From contig NZ_KB899040.1 in assembly GCF_000378005.1 (NCBI RefSeq), positions 253,468-317,467 on the forward strand: 64,000 bases of DNA, in the 5' to 3' direction. The DNA comes from Coprothermobacter platensis DSM 11748 (lineage in GTDB: Bacteria; Coprothermobacterota; Coprothermobacteria; Coprothermobacterales; Coprothermobacteraceae). The notes below the pieces were generated by a model. It did no database searches and was not told the origin of the DNA. It saw only the letters and a program-made list of their open reading frames with translations. Position numbers and translations under genes: made by a program. Position 1 is the stretch's first letter; each line of letters starts with the position of its first letter. Of the stretch, positions 44,156-51,824 are shown one piece after another.

Positions 44156-44557
44156 ATGCAAGCACAAGCACCGGTAGTAGGTAGAAGAAAACGGGCAGTT
44201 GCGCGAGTCAGGATAATGCCTGGGACCGGTCGCATTCTTGTGAATGGGCATGATTACAAGGAGTACTTTCACAGGGTAACCTTGGAGAAAGTGGTTGAAA
44301 AAGCGTTTGAAGCCACCGGAACCATGGGACAGTACGATGTAATCGCCCGCGTCGAAGGCGGCGGCAAGAGCGGTCAGGCAGATGCCATAAGGCTTGGCAT
44401 TGCCAGAGCATTAGTAGCAGTTAATCCTGAATGGCGTAAATCACTGCGCCAAACCAAATTGGTTTTCTCGTTACTTACGAGAGATCCAAGAGAGAAAGAA
44501 AGAAAGAAATACGGTTTACACAGGGCTCGTAGGGCTCGTCAGTACAGAAAGCGTTAA
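44156..44557 (+). CDS. rpsI: 30S ribosomal protein S9
   Basis: The 133-residue protein has VGRRKRAVARVRIMPGTG, INGHD-like ILVNGHDYKEYF, RVEGGGKSGQADAIRLGIARAL and the basic C-terminal tail ending RARQYRKR, which reaches into the ribosomal P site. AGGAGGG is close upstream. It is the second gene of the rplM-rpsI operon; tRNA-Arg follows after 36 bases, so the tRNA may be co-transcribed and end at the terminator at 44676. Confidence 0.98.
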   Translation: MQAQAPVVGRRKRAVARVRIMPGTGRILVNGHDYKEYFHRVTLEKVVEKAFEATGTMGQYDVIARVEGGGKSGQADAIRLGIARALVAVNPEWRKSLRQTKLVFSLLTRDPREKERKKYGLHRARRARQYRKR

Positions 44558-44593
44558 AAACGCTGTACAATTATATTGTTACATCTATAAGGT

Positions 44594-44670
44594 GCGCCTG
44601 TAGCTCAACTGGATAGAGTGACGGACTACGGATCCGTAGGCTGGGGGTTCGAATCCCCCTAGGCGCACCA
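44594..44670 (+). tRNA. tRNA-Arg (anticodon ACG)
   Basis: A complete cloverleaf: acceptor GCGCCTG paired with TAGGCGC, D-arm with AGCTCAACTGGATAGAGT, anticodon stem ACGGA/TCCGT with loop CTACGGA, T-loop GTTCGAATCC, discriminator A and encoded CCA. ACG would be modified to ICG by TadA, whose gene is at 48983. Confidence 0.97.
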
Positions 44671-44675
44671 TATTG

Positions 44676-44706
44676 AGAGAAGCTCATCAGGGCTTCTCTT
44701 TTTTTT
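44676..44706 (+). terminator. Intrinsic terminator after tRNA-Arg
   Basis: AGAGAAGC pairs with GCTTCTCT around an 8-base loop and is followed by a run of seven or more T. Confidence 0.92.
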
Positions 44707-44868
44707 GTGTTATTTACGTACTGTTTCTTTGATATATTTGTCAAGGTTATGTTCTTAGTTTGGTCCTTTTTCGCTTGTAATAGGTTTTAAAACTTCGTAT
44801 GCGTGGGTATTTGTAAAAATGAAGATACATTTGGCAAAGATTGAGGTTAAATCGTTGGAGGTGAAACA

Positions 44869-45711
44869 GTGACCTATTTACTTATCGTAATTGTCGGTTT
44901 AATTGCAGGCATAGTCACAGGGTTGATTGGCGCCAGTGGTGTTATGGTTATTGTTCCCGGTCTTGTGTTGCTTGGCTATTCTACGTTTGATGCCATAGGG
45001 GCAAGCTTATTTGCTGATACCATGGCGTCGCTTGTGGTAAGTTGGACGTATTATCAAGCGGGAAACTTAAACCTAAAACAAGGTTGGTGGATAGCTGTCG
45101 GCTCCATTTTGGGGGCACAAATTGGAAGCTTTATATCCCCGCACATATCTGAAGGCGGTTTAGGTGGTTCTTTTGGTATTTTTCTTCTTCTCACTGCAGT
45201 AGTTTTCATATTGCGCGGTTATAGAAGGCAACCTGTTCTTGAAGCGGGAGAAGAAGCAGGAGAACCCAATATTTTTGTGCGTATGCTGAGAAAGAATGTC
45301 GTAATTTCCAGCTTGCTATTAGGAACACTTGTTGGGATAATCAGCGGGCTAATCGGGGCTGGCGGCGGTGTCATGATTCTGCTGATTTTGGTCTTCTTGC
45401 TTCAATACAAGATGCACGAGGGCATAGGAACATCTACCTTTATTATGGCGTTTACCGCAGCATCCGGAGCCATTGGACATGCCATAACAGGCAATTTGCC
45501 ACTATTGGTAGCCATTTTGAGTGCTTTAGGAACAGTTGTTGGAGGGCGTATAGCGGCTCGTTTCGCCAACAGGGTAAATGAAAAAGTTTTGAGTTATGCG
45601 GTAGGGATTGTTTTTGCGGTTTTGGGCATTGTCATGTTATTGAATCCCAAATCTGGAAAGGTAGGCTTTAGGCTGCTCAAGGGAGCTGTCGCTGTAGCAT
45701 TAAGTGGTTAG
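44869..45711 (+). CDS. TauE/SafE-family membrane exporter
   Basis: The 280-residue protein has about eight membrane helices in two related halves, each with a Gly-rich motif: IVTGLIGASGVMVIVPGLVL and IISGLIGAGGGVMILLILVF. TauE/SafE proteins move sulfite, sulfoacetate or other organic anions; the substrate here is unknown. The start is GTG 44869 with GGAGG 7 bases upstream. The stop codon lies inside the first copy of an 18-bp direct repeat whose second copy precedes the GNAT gene, suggesting the two genes were once adjacent. Confidence 0.88.
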   Translation: MTYLLIVIVGLIAGIVTGLIGASGVMVIVPGLVLLGYSTFDAIGASLFADTMASLVVSWTYYQAGNLNLKQGWWIAVGSILGAQIGSFISPHISEGGLGGSFGIFLLLTAVVFILRGYRRQPVLEAGEEAGEPNIFVRMLRKNVVISSLLLGTLVGIISGLIGAGGGVMILLILVFLLQYKMHEGIGTSTFIMAFTAASGAIGHAITGNLPLLVAILSALGTVVGGRIAARFANRVNEKVLSYAVGIVFAVLGIVMLLNPKSGKVGFRLLKGAVAVALSG

Positions 45712-45724
45712 TAATGCTTGCTGA
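45707..45724 (+). repeat. Direct repeat, copy 1 (18 bp exact, ~35 bp imperfect)
   Basis: GTTAGTAATGCTTGCTGA occurs here, across the stop of the TauE-like gene, and again at 47057-47074. Similarity continues imperfectly for another ~18 bases at both places. Confidence 0.9.
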
Positions 45725-46177
45725 CAGAGAAAGGTGGTAATTGGACAGTTGTGCATACTCGCAAGAAAGATTGCTATCACAAAGTAGCGCAATGAACTTG
45801 TGATGCATAGAAGTCGTTCTCAGTTGAAGTAGTGATAAATTTTAAGAGTTTTTACAGGCGCTTTCTGTCTTTGAGAGAAAGCTGATGAACAAGATTCACA
45901 GCGCGAAATCCAAAGTTGACATTTATAATGTTGCAATTTACATGGATAATGCACACGTATACAATTAATCAACTTCTTTAAGGAAAGTGAAGGAGCGCCA
46001 TAAAAAGTTCTTCTACCGAAGTTCTCATAGACCTACTGATGTTTAAGTTAAGCAGGCTTGACCAATTCTAAAAACCTGCGGTTACATATATGCACAAAAA
46101 GTGTTTCGAAACATTCTTGAGTAGACTATCTGCTATTATTGTTAATAGTAATTTAAAATGTTCGCGGAGGTATTTTT
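45725..46177 (+). other. 450-bp intergenic region without a recognisable gene
   Basis: There is no convincing open reading frame or RNA. The first ~18 bases are a degenerate copy of the sequence before the GNAT gene. A perfect TTGACA (45916-45921) is present but has no good -10 at the right distance. The region ends with GCGGAGG, the ribosome-binding site of the third rmlA. Its base composition is AT-rich and looks decayed. Confidence 0.55.
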
Positions 46178-47047
46178 ATGAAAGGCATTGTTCTGGCTGC
46201 TGGTTTGAACACGCGTCTTTACCCTGTTACCGTGGCAGTGAATAAACAGCTGCTGCCCGTCTATGATAAACCTATGATCTATTACCCGTTGTCCATACTT
46301 CTCATGGCTGGAATAAGGGACATACTGGTCATCGCAGATCCATACAATGTTAGTGCATTCCAAAGACTTTTGGGCAGTGGTGAGCAGTTAGGTGTCAAGT
46401 TCAGCTATGCTGTGCAATGGGTTCCCCGGGGCATCGCAGATGCATTCATAGTTGGAGAGTGGTTTGTAAACGGCAGTAGGTGTGCGCTGGTCCTTGGGGA
46501 TAATGTGTTTTTTGGGCCCTCCTTGGAAAAGGCTGTGTCTGAAGCGGTAAATTTTGACGATGGTGCCATGGTTTTCGGCTATCCGGTGGAAGATCCGCGT
46601 TCTTTCGGTGTGGTGGAATTCGACCCCGAGGGCAACGTACTCTCCTTAGAGGAAAAACCTAAGCAGCCAAAGTCGAATTATGCCGTACCTGGCCTGTATT
46701 TCTACGATAATCATGTGGTTGAAATGACAAAGATGCTGAAACCATCTGATCGAGGGGAACTGGAGATAACAGATCTGAACAAAGCATACCTTTCGGAGAA
46801 TAAACTAAAGGTAAAGCTCTTAGATGACGACCTGCAGTGGTTTGACACCGGTACGCACGATAGCCTTTTGCATGCCAGTAACGAGGTGGCACGATATCAA
46901 AGAGATACAGGCACATATGTGGGATGCTTGGAAGAAGTGGCATACAGGATGGGCTTTATCAGTAAAGAGCAGTTAAAAGTGCTGGGTAAAAGATACAAGA
47001 ATACGGCTTATGGGCAGTATTTGCAGAAAGTCGCAGATGGAGGATAG
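46178..47047 (+). CDS. RmlA-like nucleotidyltransferase (copy 3, divergent)
   Basis: The 289-residue protein is clearly RmlA-like ([65 protein letters not shown]). The nucleotide loop is unusual: where RmlA has GGSGTRL this protein has AGLNTRL, with two of the loop glycines replaced. The catalytic Lys and metal-binding Asp are kept. It may still make dTDP-glucose or may use another nucleotide. It is only distantly similar to the two copies in the polysaccharide locus. It sits alone between direct repeats, so it looks inserted or left over from an old locus. Confidence 0.88.
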   Translation: MKGIVLAAGLNTRLYPVTVAVNKQLLPVYDKPMIYYPLSILLMAGIRDILVIADPYNVSAFQRLLGSGEQLGVKFSYAVQWVPRGIADAFIVGEWFVNGSRCALVLGDNVFFGPSLEKAVSEAVNFDDGAMVFGYPVEDPRSFGVVEFDPEGNVLSLEEKPKQPKSNYAVPGLYFYDNHVVEMTKMLKPSDRGELEITDLNKAYLSENKLKVKLLDDDLQWFDTGTHDSLLHASNEVARYQRDTGTYVGCLEEVAYRMGFISKEQLKVLGKRYKNTAYGQYLQKVADGG

Positions 47048-47056
47048 CATTACATA

Positions 47057-47074
47057 GTTAGTAATGCTTGCTGA
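47057..47074 (+). repeat. Direct repeat, copy 2
   Basis: Identical over 18 bases to 45707-45724. It lies directly upstream of the GNAT gene and includes part of its leader. Confidence 0.9.
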
Positions 47075-47092
47075 GAGGGGAGGCTGATAACT

Positions 47093-47635
47093 ATGCTTTC
47101 GGGACATTTTGTTCGTTTGCGTGCTTATGAACGAGAAGATTTAGAAAAAGCCAGAGCCATATATAATGATCCAGAAGTAAACATGTACCTACGACCTGAT
47201 ATACCATTTCCGCTTAAAGCAGAAGACGAGATAAGGTGGTATGAAAGCCAGAATCCTTATGGTAGCGGTTCTTATTCTTTTGCCATAGAACGATTGGAGG
47301 ACAGACAGTATTTAGGTTCTTGCGGTATTGATACGGTAGATTGGAAGAACTCTCACGCTTCTGTAGGGTTATTTCTCGACAAGCTTTATTGGAACAAGGG
47401 TTATGGAACGGATGCTTTATCTACGTTGGTAGATTTCTGCTTTCAGGAAATGAATTTGCACAAGGTATACCTTTATGTTTTCGCTTATAACCAGCGAGCT
47501 ATCCATACTTATGAAAAGATCGGCTTTAAGATTGACGGTACTTTACGGGAGAATGTATTTAAGAATGGAAAGTACCAAGACGAACTGGTAATGTCCGTAT
47601 TGCGTAATGAATGGACATTACCTTCTAATGATTAA
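47093..47635 (+). CDS. GNAT-family N-acetyltransferase (RimJ/RimL-like)
   Basis: The 180-residue protein has the Acetyltransf_3 layout: FVRLRAYEREDLEKARAIYN at the start, LGSCGIDTVDWKNSHASVGLFL, the acetyl-CoA loop WNKGYGTDAL, and VFAYNQRAIHTYEKIGFKIDGTLRE. Relatives acetylate ribosomal-protein N termini, antibiotics or small amines; the substrate is not apparent. GGGGAGG precedes the start by about 12 bases. Confidence 0.92.
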   Translation: MLSGHFVRLRAYEREDLEKARAIYNDPEVNMYLRPDIPFPLKAEDEIRWYESQNPYGSGSYSFAIERLEDRQYLGSCGIDTVDWKNSHASVGLFLDKLYWNKGYGTDALSTLVDFCFQEMNLHKVYLYVFAYNQRAIHTYEKIGFKIDGTLRENVFKNGKYQDELVMSVLRNEWTLPSND

Positions 47636-47811
47636 ATATGAGAGCATGCTAATAAAGTATGGTGCTGTTTCAAAGCCGCATCGTACAGGTGATTTTTCTC
47701 GGGGTTCATCTGTTCAAAAAAGTTGTGGAATTATGATCGCTTGCTTTAGCATTATAAATACTGTAAAACCATAGTGAACTGAACAGCTTTTCATCATTAG
47801 GAGGGGGAAGA

Positions 47812-48273
47812 ATGAAAAAGTTTTTAACGTTTTTTGTGGCTTTTGTTATCGTCGCCTTTATTCATGAAGGAACTCACGCATTAATCGCTGCAGCTTATGG
47901 TGAGTTTGCTGATTTTCTTGTACATCCATACGGTTTTGAGGTTGTCTTCAGGACGCCTACTATTCAAAGGCATGGTATCCAGTGGGGTTTTATTTCAGGT
48001 AGCAGTAGTGTTCTAACAGTGCTTTTGGGCTATTTATTGATGTTTTTTGTAAAGCCTATGGCACATATGAGGAACACTTTTCTAAGCGCTGTAGGTTACT
48101 GGCTTATCATGATGCTGTTGCTGTTAGACCCACTAAACCTCTCTGTTGGCCCATTCTTGTATGGAGGGGATATAGGCGGCATTGTGGCTCAAGTCTTGCT
48201 CCCTGCTTACGGAATAAAAACGGATCATCCTTTATTTAAGCCATGGTTTCATTTTATTGGTTCTGAACAATGA
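47812..48273 (+). CDS. Putative membrane zinc metalloprotease (HExxH)
   Basis: A 153-residue protein with an N-terminal helix containing the zinc motif FIHEGTHALIAAAYGEF, as in DUF3267/M50-like intramembrane proteins, and two further hydrophobic helices at about 62-80 and 95-110. The conserved Asp expected near the third helix may be D in LLDPLNL. It would act inside the membrane on an unknown substrate. AGGAGGGGG lies just before the ATG. A lipoprotein gene follows after 15 bases, suggesting a functional pair. Confidence 0.7.
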   Translation: MKKFLTFFVAFVIVAFIHEGTHALIAAAYGEFADFLVHPYGFEVVFRTPTIQRHGIQWGFISGSSSVLTVLLGYLLMFFVKPMAHMRNTFLSAVGYWLIMMLLLLDPLNLSVGPFLYGGDIGGIVAQVLLPAYGIKTDHPLFKPWFHFIGSEQ

Positions 48274-48288
48274 GCAAAGGAGGAGGCA

Positions 48289-48705
48289 ATGAAAAGGCAT
48301 AACGGGGCTATGAGAAGTTCTATTGCTTTTCTACTTGTTTTCACAGCTCTTTTAACTTTTGGGTGCACTACAAAGAACAGTTCTTCGCAGCGAATAGGAT
48401 TCACTGGGTCAAGTTATGGCAACCACATGGATTATAAATTTACCACCTTTACGGGAACAGAAAGCAATAGTTTTAAAGCGCAGAAAGGCGATATTGTTAC
48501 ACCAACATACAATATCACGCTTACAAAAGGGAAAATTACAATCCAGCTTATAAGTCCGACAGGCAAGATACTTTGGAAGCGAGATTTTACGAAAAGTGAA
48601 CAAGGTCTGATCCAGTTTACTTTAGATGAAACAGGTTGGTACAAGTTTCTTGTTTCCGGTAACGCATCGGGCGGGTCGTTTGACCTTTCTTGGACTGTAG
48701 AATAA
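48289..48705 (+). CDS. Small lipoprotein of unknown function
   Basis: The 138-residue protein has a signal sequence ending in the lipobox LLTFGCTT, so Cys at about position 26 should be lipid-modified. The mature part is beta-rich, with repeats of TFTGTESNSFKAQKGD and ITIQLISPTGKILWKRDF followed by GWYKFLVSGNASGGSFDLSW, the outline of a pre-peptidase C-terminal-like (PPC) beta sandwich. AAGGAGG lies 5 bases before the ATG. It is co-oriented with the putative metalloprotease. Confidence 0.8.
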   Translation: MKRHNGAMRSSIAFLLVFTALLTFGCTTKNSSSQRIGFTGSSYGNHMDYKFTTFTGTESNSFKAQKGDIVTPTYNITLTKGKITIQLISPTGKILWKRDFTKSEQGLIQFTLDETGWYKFLVSGNASGGSFDLSWTVE

Positions 48706-48851
48706 AAGGTAGCAGAACTTTCCTTTTTGGTAAAGTGGGGGGTTTGTTATCATTTTTAATGATGAACAGTCACTTTTTAGGCATGTGATTGTGTAACGCA
48801 TTTTGTTTAAGGTTAGGCTCTTGAGCGATAACCTGTAGCAGTTTGACAAGA

Positions 48852-48967
48852 AGAAGAAGGATGGCTTGCAGTCATGTGAGCTGTTTTAGAAACAATTATG
48901 GCAGATGCGCTACAAAAATGCGGCTTATGGTTAGCATTTAGAAAGAATTGCTGACTATTTAGCTTAA
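48852..48967 (+). pseudogene. Decayed 3' end of an rmlA-type gene (copy 4)
   Basis: In one frame the stretch reads KKDGLQSCELF, stop, KQLWQMRYKNAAYG, stop, HLERIADYLA, stop. This matches the RmlA C terminus (compare RYKNTAYGQYLQKVADGG of copy 3), with a CAG-to-TAG-like change at the Gln after AAYG. Everything upstream of it is unrecognisable. It ends 16 bases before tadA. Confidence 0.8.
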
Positions 48968-48982
48968 TTATGGTGATAGAAG

Positions 48983-49444
48983 ATGTTAGAAACTGATACG
49001 TACTTCATGCACGAAGCACTAAAAGAGGCGTTAAAAGCTTATCGATCCGGCGATGTGCCTGTGGGGGCAGTTGTCGTTGTGGAAAACGCCGTTGTAGGTA
49101 GAGGCCACAACTTACGTGAGAGGGACAATGATCCTACCGCTCACGCGGAAATATATGCCCTTCGAGATGCTGGTGCCATTCTCGGTAGATGGAATTTGAG
49201 CGGTGCAACACTTTATGTGACGTTGGAACCATGCTTGATGTGTTGTTATGCTGCTGTGTTATCCAGGGTTGACCGGGTTGTTTTTGGTGCATATGACCCT
49301 AAAGCGGGTGCTCTGGTTAGTAATATGGATTTTCTATCTTTGCCTTTTCTCAACCATCGTTTTGATGTAGAAGGTGGCGTTATGGCAGAGCGCTGTGGCG
49401 CTCTTTTGCATTCGTTCTTCAAGACGTTACGTGATGAGGTATGA
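48983..49444 (+). CDS. tadA: tRNA-specific adenosine deaminase TadA
   Basis: The 153-residue protein has the deaminase zinc site: TAHAEIYALRDA (His and catalytic Glu) and TLEPCLMCCYAAVLSRV (two Cys), with GDVPVGAVVV upstream and VFGAYDPKAGAL after. TadA converts A34 to inosine in tRNA-Arg(ACG), a gene for which lies at 44594. It precedes tRNA-Ser, the SRP RNA and dnaX, the usual order in Firmicutes. The ATG at 48983 has a weak GATAGAAG-type site. Confidence 0.96.
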   Translation: MLETDTYFMHEALKEALKAYRSGDVPVGAVVVVENAVVGRGHNLRERDNDPTAHAEIYALRDAGAILGRWNLSGATLYVTLEPCLMCCYAAVLSRVDRVVFGAYDPKAGALVSNMDFLSLPFLNHRFDVEGGVMAERCGALLHSFFKTLRDEV

Positions 49445-49504
49445 GTTCTTTAAAATAATGGTTTGCAGGCAAAAAGGGGTAGAACTGTTATAATCATAAT
49501 ATAC

Positions 49505-49597
<93 letters not shown>

Positions 49598-49598
49598 A

Positions 49599-49689
49599 CC
49601 CGGTACGTGGAGCGAAGTACGGCTGTGAACCCCGCCAGGCCTGAGAGGGAGCAACGGTAAGCAGTTTAGTGCTTGTGCTCCACACCGGG
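49599..49689 (+). ncRNA. ffs: Small SRP RNA (4.5S type)
   Basis: It starts two bases after tRNA-Ser. The ends pair (CCCGGT-AC-GTGGAGC with GCTCCAC-ACCGGG) and the apical helix 8 reads CAGGCCTGAGAGGGAGCA, matching CAGGUCCGGAAGGAAGCA of other bacteria. The apical loop is GAGA closed by a U-G pair instead of GGAA. It binds Ffh for co-translational targeting. The tRNA-Ser/SRP RNA/dnaX order supports the call. Confidence 0.9.
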
Positions 49690-49739
49690 CTTTAAAGAAA
49701 CATCACCACAAAAAAGGAAAGTATTGGTAAATTATAGAT

Positions 49740-51224
49740 ATGGCTCTCTACAGAAAATATAGACCACAAACCTTTGACGAAGTCATAGGACAATCCCACG
49801 TTACAGAAATTTTAGTTAAAGCGCTAGATAATCAGAAGGTTTCACATGCATATTTGTTTGCAGGACCAAAAGGTTCTGGCAAGACGTCGTGCGCTCGCAT
49901 ATTTGCAAAAGGCCTGAATTGTGAGCAAGGCATAACGTCGAAACCTGATAACACGTGTGAGAGTTGCAAGCTCATAAATGAAGGGCACAGCCTTGACGTG
50001 ATAGAAATTGATGCTGCATCTAACAGAGGAGTTGACGAAATTAGGGAACTTCGCGAGCGTGTTAAATACAGACCCGCACAAAGCCGCTATAAAGTTTACA
50101 TTATCGATGAAGCACACATGCTTACCCGTGAGGCGTTCAACGCGCTTCTTAAGACGTTGGAAGAACCACCTGATTATGTGGTATTTATTTTGGCAACTAC
50201 TGATCCGCAAAAAATTCCTCCAACGGTACTGAGTAGATGCCAGCGTTTTCGGTTCAAGAAACTTACCAGTGACGAAGTTTATCAAATACTTGTTAATGTG
50301 TGTAAAAAGGAAGGCTTTTCTTATGAAGAGGAAGCTCTTCAACTTATTGCAGAGGTGTCTGATGGAGCAGTACGTGACGCATTAAACTTGCTGGAACAGA
50401 TTTCTGTTGTGGATGAAGGGAACGTGACAGCGAAAACTGCTCGTTTTCTACTCAATGTTGTGGATGACGATGTGGTCATAAATCTCTTTTCTGTGGCTTC
50501 CCAAGATATGAACGAGGCGGTTTCTCAAATGGCCAATTTGTTGGAATCTGGCATTGAACCCATGGAATTATTCCGCCCATTAAAGACACTGGTAAGAAGA
50601 AGTGTGTTCAAAAACAATCCTTGGCCACGAGAAAAGGCGCTGAAAATGTTCAAGGTACTGGAATCATTTAATTACACTATGGAGCACACAGAATTCCCAG
50701 CAGTAGCCCTGGTGGCCATCCTTAATGAATTAGGTCCCATCATTGCTGACCAAGATGAACCTTCTTCAACCGATGTGCCAGCGCCTAAACGTCAAAGAAG
50801 ACATCAAGAGACGAATATAAACATGGATCCGCAGGAAATACAAGAAACACCTGAAAAACCAGCATTTGTTGAGGAAGTAGTGCCTAAAGAAGATATCGTA
50901 GAAAATGCTAAAAGCAGTTTTTCAGACGAGAACGAAACTTCAACATTGGGTTGGTTGAACGATGTAAAAAATGATTATTTGCCTCTATACGTGGTTCTAA
51001 AGGAAGGAAAAGCGCGTGTAGATGCAGACAAATTGATTCTATCTTTTCCAGGACTTAGACACATCTATGTGAAATTCATGAATCTGCCTAAAATACGAGC
51101 TGTGCTAAAGAAGTACGGAGATTTTAGTGTGGATGTGGAGGCAAAACCTGAACAAAAAGATGTGGGTGTTCTGGATCTATTTACAAAAGTGTTTCCCGGT
51201 ACTCAGATAGAGGAGGTCAAGTAG
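49740..51224 (+). CDS. dnaX: DNA polymerase III subunit gamma/tau
   Basis: The 494-residue clamp-loader ATPase has YRKYRPQTFDEVIGQSHV, Walker A FAGPKGSGKTSCARIFAKG, the zinc cysteines in NCEQGITSKPDNTCESCK, DVIEIDAASNRGVDEIR, Walker B IIDEAHML, LLKTLEEPPDYVVFIL and the sensor segment VLSRCQRFRFKKL. The tau-type C terminus is short, with an acidic linker. No clear slippery heptamer for frameshifting was found. No strong Shine-Dalgarno: the nearest (AAGGAAAG) is about 17 bases away. recR follows with a 1-base gap; the usual ybaB gene between them is missing. Confidence 0.96.
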   Translation: MALYRKYRPQTFDEVIGQSHVTEILVKALDNQKVSHAYLFAGPKGSGKTSCARIFAKGLNCEQGITSKPDNTCESCKLINEGHSLDVIEIDAASNRGVDEIRELRERVKYRPAQSRYKVYIIDEAHMLTREAFNALLKTLEEPPDYVVFILATTDPQKIPPTVLSRCQRFRFKKLTSDEVYQILVNVCKKEGFSYEEEALQLIAEVSDGAVRDALNLLEQISVVDEGNVTAKTARFLLNVVDDDVVINLFSVASQDMNEAVSQMANLLESGIEPMELFRPLKTLVRRSVFKNNPWPREKALKMFKVLESFNYTMEHTEFPAVALVAILNELGPIIADQDEPSSTDVPAPKRQRRHQETNINMDPQEIQETPEKPAFVEEVVPKEDIVENAKSSFSDENETSTLGWLNDVKNDYLPLYVVLKEGKARVDADKLILSFPGLRHIYVKFMNLPKIRAVLKKYGDFSVDVEAKPEQKDVGVLDLFTKVFPGTQIEEVK

Positions 51225-51225
51225 T

Positions 51226-51822
51226 TTGAATTTGGAGGAACTTAGCAAACAGTTCCGAAGACTTCCCGGGGTTGGCCCAAGAACGGCTGAGAAAATGGCC
51301 TATTACTGGCTTACACTGGAAGATGAAGAAGCAGAGCAATTTGTACATACCTTGGAGAACTTCCGTCATGAAGTGGGTTTATGTGTGCGCTGCCATAACT
51401 TGGCAGTAGGCAGTGACCTATGTGAAATATGCAACGATAACAGAAGAGAAAAAAGCATTGTGATTGTGGAAACACCTCAGGATGTAGAAAACATTGAACA
51501 AGCTGGCATTTATCACGGATATTATCATGTGCTCAACGGCTTGATTTCACCTCGCAGAGGAATAACGCCAGATCAGTTATTCATATCTGATCTGAAAGAA
51601 CGAATTATGAACGAAGGCATTAAGCAGATTATTATAGCAACGTCCTTTACATTAGAAGGGGATATAACAGCAGATTACTTAACCAAACAACTACACGGTT
51701 TGGGCGTACCTATTTATCGCCTTGGCGCTGGTTTGCCTGTAGGCGGAGAACTAAATTATGCCGACAAAGCAACGCTAAAGGCGGCATTTATGACGAAACA
51801 TGAAGTGGGGGAAGAAGAGTAA
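51226..51822 (+). CDS. recR: Recombination protein RecR
   Basis: The 198-residue protein has the RecR order: helix-hairpin-helix QFRRLPGVGPRTAEKMAYYW, the C4 zinc finger CVRCHNLAVGSDLCEIC, and the Toprim domain with VIVETPQDVENIEQAG, YHVLNGLISPRRG and YRLGAGLPVGGELNYAD. It works with RecF and RecO to load RecA at gaps. The start is TTG 51226 with AGGAGG 9 bases upstream inside the end of dnaX. Confidence 0.97.
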   Translation: MNLEELSKQFRRLPGVGPRTAEKMAYYWLTLEDEEAEQFVHTLENFRHEVGLCVRCHNLAVGSDLCEICNDNRREKSIVIVETPQDVENIEQAGIYHGYYHVLNGLISPRRGITPDQLFISDLKERIMNEGIKQIIIATSFTLEGDITADYLTKQLHGLGVPIYRLGAGLPVGGELNYADKATLKAAFMTKHEVGEEE

Positions 51823-51824
51823 TA

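Noticed and set aside
45916-45955. Promoter with perfect TTGACA in the 45.7-46.2 kb gap
   Set aside because: No acceptable -10 lies 16-18 bases downstream (TACATG at 17), and no gene starts nearby.
49740-51224. Programmed frameshift in dnaX
   Set aside because: The A-rich stretches seen (for example near 50968) are not a classical slippery heptamer with a following stem, so no gamma/tau frameshift is claimed.
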